Shown here in pieces: positions 18,917 to 28,733 of a stretch of DNA of 64,000 nt. Location of the stretch: contig JABJIE010000026.1 in NCBI GenBank assembly GCA_018661505.1, positions 1 through 64,000 on the forward strand, written 5' to 3'. This DNA is from Lentimicrobiaceae bacterium (GTDB lineage Bacteria > Bacteroidota > Bacteroidia > Bacteroidales > F082). Positions within the stretch are counted from its first letter, which is position 1; each line of letters begins with the position of its first letter. The notes below the pieces were generated by a model, which made no database searches, was not told the DNA's origin, and worked only from the letters and a program-made list of their open reading frames with translations. Made by a program: the position numbers and the translations under genes.

Positions 18917-20269
18917 CTATAATAGATCATTTGCCAAATTAGCTAACTCGGACCTTTCTCCCTTTTCAAGCCTCACATGAGCGTAAATTTCATTGTGCTT
19001 TATTTTGTCAATAAGAACTGATAATCCGTTTGATTGTGAATCCAGATAAGGTGTATCAATTTGATAAATGTCTCCGGTGAAAATTATCTTTGTGTTCTCT
19101 CCAGCCCTTGTTATAATAGTTTTTACTTCATGGGGTGTAAGGTTTTGTGCCTCATCAACAATAAAACAGATATTAGATATACTTCTACCTCGAATATATG
19201 CCAGAGGTGTTATCATAAGCTTCTCGTTTTCTACGGCATCGCTGATACGCTTGAACTCATTGTCCATTTCACCATACTGATTCTGAATAAATTTCAAATT
19301 ATCCCAAAGTGGTTCCATGTATGGATTAATTTTTTCATGAATATCGCCAGGCAGATATCCAATATCCTTATTGCTAAGCGGTACAATAGGTCTAGCCAAA
19401 TATATTTGTTTAAAATTTCTACGCTGTTCCCATGACCCAGCCAAAGCTAGTAATGTTTTACCTGTTCCTGCAACACCCTGAAGAGTAACAAGTTTTACCT
19501 CGGGATTCAAAATGGCATGAAGAGCAAAAACCTGCTCAGCATTGCGAGGAATAATCCTCGAAACACTATGTTTTTCGACCCTCTCAATACGTTTGGTAAT
19601 GGGATTAAAATATGCCAATGCTGATGATGATGAACTTTTAAGAATATAGTAATGATTTGCAATGCCTTCATCCAAACCAAGATCACTAGTATTACAAAAC
19701 CCATTGCTATATAGATCATCGATTATAGCGCTATCTATATTATCCAAAGTAGTTTTTCCGGTATACAATGATTCTATATTCTTAACCTTACCCGTTTCAA
19801 AATCTTCTGCTGTAAGATTTAATGATTTGGCCTTAAGCCTGAGGTTTATATCCTTGCTAACTAAAATTACCTTTCTATCTGGATGCTCTTCTTTTAGTTT
19901 TATGGCTGCATTTAGTATTCTATGATCAGGCTTGTTATCATCAAAAATCTTTCTGGCATCCAATTTACTACTCTCGTTCATTATAACCTTGAATCGACCC
20001 TTTTCTGGACCATTTAGTTTTTTCCAATTTTTCATTGTTGCTTTTCCTGATATACTATCAAGAAACCTAATAAACTCACGAGCTTCAAAATTTTTAATCG
20101 CGTTTCCCTTCTTGAAATTATCAAGTTCTTCAAGCACTGTTATTGGAATGGCAACATCATTATCATCAAATTCATTTATGGCATTGTGATTATATAGTAT
20201 AACCGATGTGTCTAGTACAAATATCTTTTTTGAACTTTCGGATGAGGGCTTTGCAACAACTTTTGCCAT
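18917..20269 (-). CDS. PIN domain-PhoH family ATPase
   Basis: This 450-residue protein fuses an N-terminal PIN-type nuclease domain (about 15-145) to a C-terminal PhoH ATPase (about 240-450). PIN acidic residues are visible in FVLDTSVILYN, VLEELDNF and DHRILNAA. The ATPase has Walker A GVAGTGKT (265-272) and Walker B FIVDEAQNLT. PIN-PhoH proteins such as mycobacterial PhoH2 are RNA helicase/RNases; the role here is inferred from that. It is transcribed alone, convergent with the knot-like protein and divergent from polA. TATGTTTG on the minus strand at 20356-20349 might be its -7 box. Confidence 0.93.
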   Translation of the reverse strand: MAKVVAKPSSESSKKIFVLDTSVILYNHNAINEFDDNDVAIPITVLEELDNFKKGNAIKNFEAREFIRFLDSISGKATMKNWKKLNGPEKGRFKVIMNESSKLDARKIFDDNKPDHRILNAAIKLKEEHPDRKVILVSKDINLRLKAKSLNLTAEDFETGKVKNIESLYTGKTTLDNIDSAIIDDLYSNGFCNTSDLGLDEGIANHYYILKSSSSSALAYFNPITKRIERVEKHSVSRIIPRNAEQVFALHAILNPEVKLVTLQGVAGTGKTLLALAGSWEQRRNFKQIYLARPIVPLSNKDIGYLPGDIHEKINPYMEPLWDNLKFIQNQYGEMDNEFKRISDAVENEKLMITPLAYIRGRSISNICFIVDEAQNLTPHEVKTIITRAGENTKIIFTGDIYQIDTPYLDSQSNGLSVLIDKIKHNEIYAHVRLEKGERSELANLANDLL

Positions 20270-20489
20270 ATGTTCAGAGGTTTAGTTATAGAGTGGTATA
20301 AATTTAAAGAATTAATATCCACCTCCACTTATTGCATAACAGTAGTTTCAAACATATTACGGTTGACAAATTATTAAAGGTCTATTATCGTGTATCTTAA
20401 ACCATTAATCACTTTCGGTATTTAAATGTGGCATATTTTTCGGTTGTGAACTTTCACAAATCATTAATGTAAAAACACTCTATTTCCAT

Positions 20490-20497
20490 TACCTTTG
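20490..20497 (+). promoter_or_regulatory. Probable -7 element for polA
   Basis: TACCTTTG at 20490-20497 matches TAnnTTTG and lies 18 bp before the polA ATG. The upstream TTTG is not evident. Confidence 0.45.
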
Positions 20498-20515
20498 TGA
20501 AATCAAAATTACCAT

Positions 20516-23275
20516 ATGGAATCAAAAAATAAACTTTTCTTACTTGATGGAATGGCTCTAGTTTATCGTGCATATTTTGCCATGAGCAGAAATCCACGAA
20601 TAAATAGCAAGGGCCTCAATACGTCAGCAATCCTTGGCTTTGCAAATACAATACTAGATGTGTTGAAGAATCAAAATCCAGATTATATTGGAGTTGCATT
20701 TGATACAAAAAAACCAACATTTCGTCATGAAACATTTCAGGAATATAAGGCTAACAGGGAAAAAATGCCTGAGGATTTAAGTGCCTCAATTCCATACGTA
20801 TTTGAATTACTGAATGGGCTAAATATCCCCATTTTAATGTTAGATGGTTATGAAGCAGATGATGTTATTGGAACACTATCTAAAAAGGCAGAAAAAGATG
20901 GATTTTGTACCTATATGATGACTCCTGATAAGGATTTTGGACAGCTAGTATCAGAAAATATTTTTATGTTCAAACCGGCGAGAATGGGCAACAAAGCAGA
21001 GGTATGGGGAGAATACGAAGTATGTGAGCGTTTTGGTATAGTGAAACCAGAGCAATTAATAGATATACTAGGCTTATGGGGTGATGCTTCTGATAATATA
21101 CCGGGTGTTCCAGGTATTGGTGAGAAAACTGCCATAAAGCTAATTGGTGAATATGATAGTATAGAAAACCTATTGGAGAATACTGATAAATTAAAAGGAA
21201 AACAAAAAGAAAATCTGGAAGCATTTTCTGAGCAAGCACTTCTATCGAAACAGCTTGCAACAATTGAATTAAACGCACCCATAGAATTTGAAAAAGATCA
21301 ATTAAAAAAGAAGGATCCTGATATGGTAACGCTCAAAAAATTATTTAATGAGCTTGAGTTCAGGACATTTGCCAAACGATTTTTTGAAGGTTCGGCTGAA
21401 AATATTAGTGAATCGTCTGTTCAATCATCCCTATTTGATGGTGATGAGGCGGCAAATCCGCAATTGGATAGTATTGATTCAACACCTCATAATTACCAAC
21501 TTGTAACTGATAAGAAGGAGATGCAATCACTTGCTGAGAGGTTGCTCAAAAGCAAAGAAATATGTTTTGACACAGAAACAACGGGTTTAGATGCAAATGA
21601 TTCTGAACTTGTGGGTATTTCATTTTCAGTTAAAGCATCTGAGGCATGGTATATACCAGTACCCGAGAATTATAATGATGCCTTGGAAGTAGTTATGATT
21701 TTTAAGCCTCTATTTGAATCCAATATCCTTAAGATAGGTCAAAATATAAAGTTCGACATTAACATACTTCTATGGTATGAAATTGAGGTTGCTGGTCCAT
21801 TTTTTGACACTATGATTGCCCATTATCTACTACAGCCTGACATGAGACATAATATGGATCTTCTTGCGGAAACATATCTCAAATACAAACCCGTATCAAT
21901 TGAAAGTTTAATTGGTAAAAAGGGTAGAAATCAGCTAAGTATGAGAAATGTTAATGTTGAAAAAGTAAAGGAATATGCTGCAGAAGATGCTGATATTACG
22001 CTACAGTTAAAACATTATTTTGAACCCGAGTTAAAAAAATCAGGCACTTGGAAGCTCTTTCAAGAAGTTGAGATGCCCCTTGTACCTGTATTAGCTTCAA
22101 TGGAAGCAGAGGGAATAAAGCTTGATACCGCTGCACTAAATGAGTTCAGTAAACAACTTGAAGTTGAAATCAATAAAATTGAAGGTAATATATATGAACA
22201 GTCCGATGCTAAATTTAACATAGCATCACCCAAACAACTCGGCGAAATACTTTTTGAGAAATTGGTTATTAGCGATAAGCCAAAAAAAACCAAAACAGGT
22301 CAATATAAAACCGGAGAAGATATTTTGGTTAAACTGGTTCACAAGCACCCAATTATTGAAATGATTCTAGAGTATCGGTCTCTAACAAAACTTAAATCAA
22401 CTTATGTTGATGCGCTTCCTGCACTTGTAAATAAAAGAGATGGAAGGATCCACACATCCTATAATCAAGCCGTAGCAGCAACCGGTAGGCTTAGCTCAAA
22501 TAATCCTAACCTTCAAAATATACCAATAAGAAGTGAAAAAGGAAGAGAAATAAGAAAAGCTTTTATACCCAGAAATAATGATTTTATTTTACTTGCGGCC
22601 GATTATAGCCAGGTAGAACTAAGAATTATCGCTCATATAAGCAAGGACCCAGGTATGTTAGAGGCTTTCAAAAATGGCCTTGATATTCATACGGCAACAG
22701 CGGCAAGAGTTTATGGTGTTGAATACAATGAGGTTACCAAAGATATGAGAAGAAATGCCAAAACTGTGAATTTTGGAATTGTTTATGGTGTTTCTGCCTT
22801 TGGACTAAGTGAGAGGTTAGGAATACCCCGACGCGAGGCTGCAGATATTATTAATAGCTACTTTGATAAATACTCAGGTGTTAAGAAATACATGAATAAG
22901 TCAATCGATTTTGCCAAAGAACATGGATATGTGGAAACAATTTTGGGAAGAAGACGCTACCTTAAGGACATTAATTCAGCTAATGCTGTAGTTAGAGGGT
23001 TTGCTGAAAGAAATGCCATTAATGCTCCAATTCAAGGATCATCAGCAGATATGATAAAAGTAGCAATGATTGATATTATGAAGGAGCTTAACAATAAAAA
23101 GCTTAAAACTAAGATGATACTTCAGGTGCATGATGAACTTGTGTTTGACATGTTCAAAGAGGAGGAAAAAATAGTCAAGAAGATTGTTGAAGACAAAATG
23201 AAGAATGCCATTAAACTTGACATCCCTCTTGTTGTGGATATGAATACGGGTAAAACTTGGCTTGAAGCTCATTGA
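20516..23275 (+). CDS. polA: DNA polymerase I
   Basis: This 919-residue enzyme fills gaps and removes RNA primers during replication and repair. The 5'-3' exonuclease domain spans about 1-290 and includes DGYEADDVIGTL and the helix-hairpin-helix GVPGIGEKTAIKLI. The 3'-5' proofreading domain (about 340-520) keeps its acidic motif FDTETTGLD (Asp352, Glu354), so proofreading is probably active. The polymerase domain has motif A DYSQVELR (from Asp696), motif B RRNAKTVNFGIVYG and motif C VHDELVFD (871-878). It is full length and typical. The ROK-family gene follows 67 bp downstream. Confidence 0.98.
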   Translation: MESKNKLFLLDGMALVYRAYFAMSRNPRINSKGLNTSAILGFANTILDVLKNQNPDYIGVAFDTKKPTFRHETFQEYKANREKMPEDLSASIPYVFELLNGLNIPILMLDGYEADDVIGTLSKKAEKDGFCTYMMTPDKDFGQLVSENIFMFKPARMGNKAEVWGEYEVCERFGIVKPEQLIDILGLWGDASDNIPGVPGIGEKTAIKLIGEYDSIENLLENTDKLKGKQKENLEAFSEQALLSKQLATIELNAPIEFEKDQLKKKDPDMVTLKKLFNELEFRTFAKRFFEGSAENISESSVQSSLFDGDEAANPQLDSIDSTPHNYQLVTDKKEMQSLAERLLKSKEICFDTETTGLDANDSELVGISFSVKASEAWYIPVPENYNDALEVVMIFKPLFESNILKIGQNIKFDINILLWYEIEVAGPFFDTMIAHYLLQPDMRHNMDLLAETYLKYKPVSIESLIGKKGRNQLSMRNVNVEKVKEYAAEDADITLQLKHYFEPELKKSGTWKLFQEVEMPLVPVLASMEAEGIKLDTAALNEFSKQLEVEINKIEGNIYEQSDAKFNIASPKQLGEILFEKLVISDKPKKTKTGQYKTGEDILVKLVHKHPIIEMILEYRSLTKLKSTYVDALPALVNKRDGRIHTSYNQAVAATGRLSSNNPNLQNIPIRSEKGREIRKAFIPRNNDFILLAADYSQVELRIIAHISKDPGMLEAFKNGLDIHTATAARVYGVEYNEVTKDMRRNAKTVNFGIVYGVSAFGLSERLGIPRREAADIINSYFDKYSGVKKYMNKSIDFAKEHGYVETILGRRRYLKDINSANAVVRGFAERNAINAPIQGSSADMIKVAMIDIMKELNNKKLKTKMILQVHDELVFDMFKEEEKIVKKIVEDKMKNAIKLDIPLVVDMNTGKTWLEAH

Positions 23276-23342
23276 TATTACTTAAACCAAATTATACTAT
23301 AAAGTAAGTGAATCCCAATCTTATCTAAATATATGATTTCAA

Positions 23343-24425
23343 ATGAAAAATGACATAATACTAACTTTAGATGCAGGTGGAACAAATTTAGTTTTCAATG
23401 CAATTGATTCTCATTATGATATTATCTCAAGCAAAGTAATTACTGCTCCATCTGAATCAATTGAAGAGTTCATAGAAAAGCTAATAACTGGATTTGGTGA
23501 CCTAAATAAATCCACAGGAAATATTGCAAGAGCAATTAGCTTCTGTTTTCCTGGACCTGCAGATTATGCAAAAGGTATAATTGGAGATTTGGAAAACCTC
23601 CCATTCTTCAAGGGTGGAGTTCCTTTGAAGAATATTTTAGAAGAAAAGTTTCGTATTCCTGTATTCATAAATAATGATGGAGACTTATTTACCCTGGGAG
23701 AAGCTATAAGCGGTATAATTCCCGAAATAAACAAGGAGCTTGCAGAAAAAGGCAATTCACGTATTTATAAAAATTTACTTGGTATTACCCTGGGAACCGG
23801 TACAGGTGGTGGAATTGTAATAGATGGAAAACTACTTATTGGAGATAATTCTGCTGGAGCTGAAATAAATCGATCTAATAATTTCATGGATAGTTCTATG
23901 AGTATTGAAGAAACTCTGAGTATACGAGGTGTCAAAACATTATACTCTAATAACTCAGGTATTTCGATGGATGAATGCCCTGAACCGGGTGATATTTTCA
24001 AAATAGCAGGTGGAACAGTTAATGGAAACAAAAATGCTGCAATAGAAACTTGGAAATTATTTGGAACAGTGCTTGGACACTCACTTGCAAATGCAGTTAC
24101 TTTAGTTGACGGACTTATAGTAATTGGTGGAGGCCTGTCAGGTGCTTATACCATGTTTATGCCAACGGTAATTGAAGCCATGAATGGGAAATTCACACGA
24201 ATAGATGGTCATAAATTCCAAAGACTTGAAGTTTACGCATATAATCTTGAAGATCCTGAAGGTTATAATAACTTTATGAAAAATGAAGATGTCGAATTGT
24301 CGATATTTGGTTCCACTAAAACAATAACATATTCACCCGTAAAAAAAATAGGAATAGGAGTAAGTAAACTTGGGACTTCCAAAGCTGTTGCAATAGGTGC
24401 ATTCGCATACGCATCAACACAATAA
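23343..24425 (+). CDS. ROK family protein, probable sugar kinase
   Basis: This 360-residue protein has the ASKHA ATP-binding start (ILTLDAGGTNLVFNAI) and a second phosphate motif, TLGTGTGGGIVIDGKLLIG. It also has the ROK region AGAEINRSNNFMDSSMSIEE and an adenosine motif, GLIVIGGGLSGAY. No N-terminal helix-turn-helix is present, so it is an enzyme rather than an NagC-type repressor. The usual ROK zinc-binding CxCGxxGCxE signature is not found; the corresponding region has SSMSIEETLSIRG. The substrate is probably a hexose or N-acetylhexosamine, but this is unproven. It follows polA on the same strand and faces the small lipoprotein gene 14 bp away. Confidence 0.85.
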   Translation: MKNDIILTLDAGGTNLVFNAIDSHYDIISSKVITAPSESIEEFIEKLITGFGDLNKSTGNIARAISFCFPGPADYAKGIIGDLENLPFFKGGVPLKNILEEKFRIPVFINNDGDLFTLGEAISGIIPEINKELAEKGNSRIYKNLLGITLGTGTGGGIVIDGKLLIGDNSAGAEINRSNNFMDSSMSIEETLSIRGVKTLYSNNSGISMDECPEPGDIFKIAGGTVNGNKNAAIETWKLFGTVLGHSLANAVTLVDGLIVIGGGLSGAYTMFMPTVIEAMNGKFTRIDGHKFQRLEVYAYNLEDPEGYNNFMKNEDVELSIFGSTKTITYSPVKKIGIGVSKLGTSKAVAIGAFAYASTQ

Positions 24426-24439
24426 GTAGGCTAATTATA

Positions 24440-24889
24440 TCATCTAAATATATCAAATGATATACTTTGATCGATTTTCAAAATATCATTTTCAAAATGA
24501 AAAAGTTTAATTGTTCCAGAAAGCTTATAATTATTATTGTTTTTTGAAAGGTTTATATCGATGGATTTACTACTCCCATTTATCCTAAAATAATAAGTAT
24601 TATCATTTTTTGTTGACGTAAAAGTAGTTGATATCTTATTTTCAACAACTGCTATTATCTTCAGCACCTTACCAGAGGGATTTTCTATTGAGATGGAAAC
24701 AGGAACATCATATTCCGTTTCATCCAGGCTACCCGAGTAGTAATCTCCTACGCCAACAAACTCACCTACCCACTCACTAATATCGCACTCTGCACAAAAT
24801 GACCAATTATCAGTGGACTCCTTTTGGCAGGATGATAGTGTGGCTAAAAAAGAATAAATAAAGATTACAAAACTGAATCTAATCACCAT
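24440..24889 (-). CDS. Small lipoprotein of unknown function
   Basis: From the ATG at 24889 the protein has 149 residues with a lipoprotein signal (IRFSFVIFIYSFLATLSSC), so Cys23 or so should be lipidated. An upstream TTG in the same frame (24961) would place the start inside the terminator of the next gene and is rejected. The mature part is beta-rich and begins with a Cys pair (FCAECDISEWVGEFVGVGDY). This suggests a small barrel or sandwich domain, as in other Bacteroidota lipoproteins with a repeated W-x-G-x-F start. No family is recognised. Confidence 0.7.
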   Translation of the reverse strand: MVIRFSFVIFIYSFLATLSSCQKESTDNWSFCAECDISEWVGEFVGVGDYYSGSLDETEYDVPVSISIENPSGKVLKIIAVVENKISTTFTSTKNDNTYYFRINGSSKSIDINLSKNNNNYKLSGTIKLFHFENDILKIDQSISFDIFR

Positions 24890-24933
24890 CTTCACAAAGT
24901 TAGTAAATGTATTAGCGAAAACAAATTCCATAA

Positions 24934-24969
24934 AAATAAAAAAAGCTACTTGAACGTTCAAGTAGCTTT
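24934..24969 (-). terminator. Terminator of the ppiD-like gene
   Basis: A perfect 28-bp palindrome spans 24942-24969 (arms AAAGCTACTTGAAC / GTTCAAGTAGCTTT). On the minus strand it is followed by a run of T (24941-24934). It lies 25 bp after the stop of the PpiD-like gene. Confidence 0.88.
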
Positions 24970-24993
24970 AAAATAACTTAGAGTATGTTGTTA

Positions 24994-27111
24994 TTAGTAA
25001 AAGTCAATTCTATTATCAACTATTTCCAATGACTCTTTTAAAGCCTGAAATGGCCTATCTTGATCAACACGCTGTGAAAAATCATCTGTCATTGCTGTTA
25101 TTGTAGGTGCATAGTCAGTTATGCCAGCTACTTTTGTCATATCATTAACTTTAACTATAAATACTGCAGATGTTCCGATGATTGGTTGGCTTACATCACC
25201 CTTTTTCATTCCAAAAACCGAACCTATTACTTCGTTTTCAATTGTAAAACCTGGCAAATTCCTTGAGCCATAAAACAATGGGTTAACCTCTTTATCAGTA
25301 ACGGACATATCGGCTTTTATTTTTGCCATATTACCATCAAGTTCATTCATTTTATTCAAAAGGTATTCTCCTTTAAATTCATTATAAACTCTAGGTTCAA
25401 TTCGTTCCATTACGCTTTCTAGTGACGGATAGCCATCAGGTTCCGAGGTCACCAACACTGCAACAACAAACATATCATCAAGATCAAATACACTTGATAC
25501 CTGACCTAACTCTGTTTCTTTATTAAATGCCCATCTAACTATCTGACGTGGATTGTTTAACCCTGCAATAAAATTGCTCATTTCACGGAGTACAGGCTGC
25601 TCGCGTTTATTCAACCTCTGTTCCGTTACCATTTTGCTGAACTCATCTTCTGTTTTACATTCGGTTGCAATTTTACTTGCCTTGGCGAACGTTTTCTGAT
25701 AGGTCTTATCACTAGCATAAACTTCTCTTTCAACCTGAGCAACTTTTACCTTTTTAACCAAATCACCTTTACCGATAACTTCAATAATGTGATAGCCAAA
25801 GGGTGTTTCTGTAAGAGTGAATTTACCTGCTTTAGTGTTATACACAGCTTCGTTAAAAGCATATATCATGGCTCCATCTTGGAACCAACCAAGGTCACCA
25901 TCATTTGACTCCACAGATGGGTCATTGGAATATTCCTTGGCAAAAGCTTTCATTTTATTCGGTTGACGTTTTAAAACATTAAACAAGCTATCAGCAAAGG
26001 CTTCTGCTTGGTCGCGTGAACGCTCAACTTCTATACGTGCATTGAATGCACCAGTATATGCAATAAGTATGTGTGATGCTCTCATGGAATCTGGACGATT
26101 TCCTATTTCCATTAATCTAGCAACATTTAAAACATTATTAAGTTTGTATGGTTTTGATACAGTACCTATCTCACTATTAAACATGATTGAGTCAATTTGA
26201 ACAGGTAGTTGTCCTTCCGCAAACCAACTAGTATCTATTGGTTTGTCAGAGTTAACTTTTACAAATCGTAGCGGATCAGGAGTTTCTTTTAGTTCAACTG
26301 TTATTTGTTGCATTTCATTTTCTGCAAGCTGAACATCTTCTGCTGAAGGAACAATATTAAAGATTACATATTCAATTCCACGTGAAGCTTTTTGTTTATA
26401 ATTTTCCTTGTTTTCATCATAATATTTCTGAAAATCTCTTTCGGTTGGATTAAACAGGCTATCATTGATGTCAATATACTTTGCAGCAACATATTCTATG
26501 TTTGCTTTGTCATTCTGCTCAGCATAATTCATACTTGCTAATTCAGCAGGAACATAATATCCTTTGGAAATAAGAGTATTAAATTTAGATCTAAGCCTAT
26601 CATCTTTGATATATTTCTCAAACCTAACCCATTGTTGTTTCGCAGATTCAGGAAGTGTTTCCATATTTTGCAAATATTGAACAACAAGATTTCTATTATA
26701 CTGATTTGTATTTGGATCCTTAAAATATTGTATAATTAATGGATGTGGAGTGGGACCTTGTACAAGATCAAACAGTTCATCAGGAGTAACTGATATTCCA
26801 ACTGACTCGTACTCTTTATCCATTATGATACGATGAACTATCTCATTCCATGTTTGATCCTTAACTGAAAAAATCTCATCGGATGAAAGTCTATCCTTTT
26901 GCTGTTGTTGCATTGTTGCATCGATATTTTTTTCAGCTTCAGAATTGAATTCCATTATTGTAACTTCTTCTCCATCAACTTCGCCAACATTTACGTTTCG
27001 CGAACCTCCCCCACCTTTTGCAAAATCTCCAAGAACAAATGCTGCTAACGCAACACCAATTACGATAACAAGAAGTGTAGAGTGCTTTCTAATATTTCCA
27101 ATTGCTGCCAT
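24994..27111 (-). CDS. PpiD/SurA-type periplasmic peptidyl-prolyl isomerase
   Basis: I use the ATG at 27111 (705 aa): it directly precedes the usual N-terminus MAAIGNIRKHSTLLVIVIGVALAA, and a promoter-like box lies within the longer 27180 frame. One N-terminal membrane helix anchors the protein in the inner membrane, followed by a SurA_N-like helical chaperone domain (about 40-230). A parvulin PPIase domain lies at about 345-445 (SMRASHILIAYTG, then VESNDGDLGWFQDGAMI), and a second, divergent half covers the rest. It helps outer membrane and exported proteins fold. It forms a single-gene unit ended by a strong terminator. Confidence 0.9.
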   Translation of the reverse strand: MAAIGNIRKHSTLLVIVIGVALAAFVLGDFAKGGGGSRNVNVGEVDGEEVTIMEFNSEAEKNIDATMQQQQKDRLSSDEIFSVKDQTWNEIVHRIIMDKEYESVGISVTPDELFDLVQGPTPHPLIIQYFKDPNTNQYNRNLVVQYLQNMETLPESAKQQWVRFEKYIKDDRLRSKFNTLISKGYYVPAELASMNYAEQNDKANIEYVAAKYIDINDSLFNPTERDFQKYYDENKENYKQKASRGIEYVIFNIVPSAEDVQLAENEMQQITVELKETPDPLRFVKVNSDKPIDTSWFAEGQLPVQIDSIMFNSEIGTVSKPYKLNNVLNVARLMEIGNRPDSMRASHILIAYTGAFNARIEVERSRDQAEAFADSLFNVLKRQPNKMKAFAKEYSNDPSVESNDGDLGWFQDGAMIYAFNEAVYNTKAGKFTLTETPFGYHIIEVIGKGDLVKKVKVAQVEREVYASDKTYQKTFAKASKIATECKTEDEFSKMVTEQRLNKREQPVLREMSNFIAGLNNPRQIVRWAFNKETELGQVSSVFDLDDMFVVAVLVTSEPDGYPSLESVMERIEPRVYNEFKGEYLLNKMNELDGNMAKIKADMSVTDKEVNPLFYGSRNLPGFTIENEVIGSVFGMKKGDVSQPIIGTSAVFIVKVNDMTKVAGITDYAPTITAMTDDFSQRVDQDRPFQALKESLEIVDNRIDFY

Positions 27112-27422
27112 TATAATACTTTTAAAAAATTGAGGTGCAAATGTACAAATGTATATTGAAGTATGAAAAAAAAATGTCATTAAAAACTTAATGCCAAACA
27201 GTTGCTATAATTTGGATTGCTTCCAATGACCCTTAAATTCAATTAAATTCCCCATACCCTAGTTAATCAGAGGCTTTTGAAAAAACATAAAATTGATAGA
27301 AATCAAATATCCTCTAAAGATGTATCTCTAGAAAGTATCAATTATTCTTGGAATGTATTTAACTTTGGATGTTAAAAAGTGTTAGAAAGAACCCATAATA
27401 CTGCTGAAATCGTTAGCAAATA
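27112..27422. other. 311-bp intergenic region
   Basis: This region holds the promoter-like repeat of the PpiD gene (27138-27153). Otherwise it is AT-rich sequence between that gene and the end of the HMG-CoA-lyase-like gene. I see no gene or structured RNA in it. Confidence 0.5.
27138..27153 (-). promoter_or_regulatory. Tandem -7-like boxes upstream of the ppiD-like gene
   Basis: On the minus strand TACATTTG occurs twice in a row (27153-27146 and 27145-27138). The second copy continues GCACC, as seen at many Bacteroidota start sites. It lies about 27 bp before the ATG at 27111. No good TTTG partner is seen 19 bases upstream. Confidence 0.5.
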
Positions 27423-28433
27423 CTATTTTCTACCGGATAACTCTTTTGGAATTCTTCCCTGATTTATTGTCTCGGACCTTAACCTTTTTCCTAATATTTT
27501 TTCAACCATTCGTCCAGTTTCAAGAACCTTATCAATGTCGATATTAGTTTCTATTTCCATCTCATCCATCATAACAAGCATATCCTCAATTGAAACCAGA
27601 CCAACACCTTCAGAATTTTTATAATAATAATCCCCCGTTCCAGAAACTGGCACTCCACTAATAAAATTAGCAGGTTGTCCTCCTATTCCTCCAAGGGTTG
27701 CTTCATAGTTTGTCATACCTGCCTGAAGAGCTGCAAGTACGTTGGCCAAACCCCAACCACGTGTTGTATGAAAATGAACTATTTGTTTGTTTACATTATC
27801 GACACCATCCAACAACATGGAGAAATATTTATATACTCTATCTGGTGAAGCACTTCCATCATGGTCCGCGTGTTCAACATCATTTGCACCTATACTAAAC
27901 CATCTTTTAGTGAACTCAACAGCTTTTGACATATCTGTTGGGCCTTCTATTGGGCAACCCCAAATGGTACTAACCGTTCCATTTACAGTCATTCCAGCAT
28001 CATGTGCCTTTGGAATCCATTCTTCCGCCATTGCCCAATATTCATCCAATGACAATCCAGAGTTCTTTCTCTGATGAGACTCGCTTGTTGATACCATTAG
28101 TAATATTCTATCAGGACCCCAGCCCTCTTTTTTGGCTTCAATGGCTCGTTGAATTGCTCGCTCACGTATTGTAACAGCAGTTAAACTAACATCATTCAAT
28201 AGATGTGAAACTTTTTTGCTAGATCTAATTTTTTTAAACAAATCATCCGCATCCTTAAATTGAGGCATCCCTTTAGGATTTCCAAAATTTGTTACCTCGA
28301 GATGTTTTAATCCTGCAAGAATCATCTCCTCAAGAACCCAAACCTTAGCTTCCGTTGGTACAAATATTTCCTCGTGCTGAAATCCGTCTCTAACGGTAAT
28401 ATCTCCTATTGTTACTTTTTTGGGGTAATTCAT
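27423..28433 (-). CDS. HMG-CoA lyase-like DRE-TIM metallolyase, catalytic Cys replaced by Gln
   Basis: This 336-residue protein has the HMGL/pyruvate-carboxyltransferase TIM-barrel pattern: TVRDGFQHEE (Arg15-Asp16), LEVTNFGNPKGMPQF, WGCPIEGP and the metal site HFHTTRG (His220, His222). In HMG-CoA lyases the GLGGCP loop carries the catalytic Cys. Here the loop reads GGIGGQP, with Gln253 at that place, and an insert lengthens the loop that follows. By location, beside methylcrotonyl-CoA carboxylase genes and divergent from them, it should act at the last step of leucine breakdown (HMG-CoA to acetyl-CoA and acetoacetate). The missing Cys leaves this open. TATATTTG at 28502-28495 (minus) could be its -7 box. 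Confidence 0.8.
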   Translation of the reverse strand: MNYPKKVTIGDITVRDGFQHEEIFVPTEAKVWVLEEMILAGLKHLEVTNFGNPKGMPQFKDADDLFKKIRSSKKVSHLLNDVSLTAVTIRERAIQRAIEAKKEGWGPDRILLMVSTSESHQRKNSGLSLDEYWAMAEEWIPKAHDAGMTVNGTVSTIWGCPIEGPTDMSKAVEFTKRWFSIGANDVEHADHDGSASPDRVYKYFSMLLDGVDNVNKQIVHFHTTRGWGLANVLAALQAGMTNYEATLGGIGGQPANFISGVPVSGTGDYYYKNSEGVGLVSIEDMLVMMDEMEIETNIDIDKVLETGRMVEKILGKRLRSETINQGRIPKELSGRK

Positions 28434-28733
28434 ATCTTTTATCTAGTTAGTTTAATCGTGAAATTTTTGTTTAAAAGGTAAGTACTTAGGTGGTCAAATA
28501 TAATAAAAAGGATAATTAACTCATCCTTACATTATCAAAAATTAAAAACATTCATATGAGGCGAAACTTGATTTTGTTCATTGAATACTTAGCAAAATAA
28601 TACTTTTAATAATGTAAAATATTTACCTGTGATTTATCTTATTTAACTTTTTTATCTCCTCATTTTTACTTAAACTTGCAATCAGCAGTTTAGACTTATT
28701 TAATTATTTAGTTGATAACCAAAAACGACTACT
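28434..28733. other. 300-bp divergent intergenic region of the leucine locus
   Basis: This AT-rich spacer lies between the HMGL-like gene (minus) and the carboxylase operon (plus). Apart from one -7-like box for the minus gene (28495-28502) I see no strong inverted repeat or RNA element. It must hold the promoters of both directions. Confidence 0.45.

Noticed and set aside
24890-24961. TTG start of the small lipoprotein
   Set aside because: It would put the coding start inside the terminator palindrome; the ATG at 24889 gives a clean lipoprotein signal.
27112-27180. Longer start of the ppiD-like gene
   Set aside because: It would precede the typical N-terminal anchor with unrelated residues and would include the promoter-like boxes.
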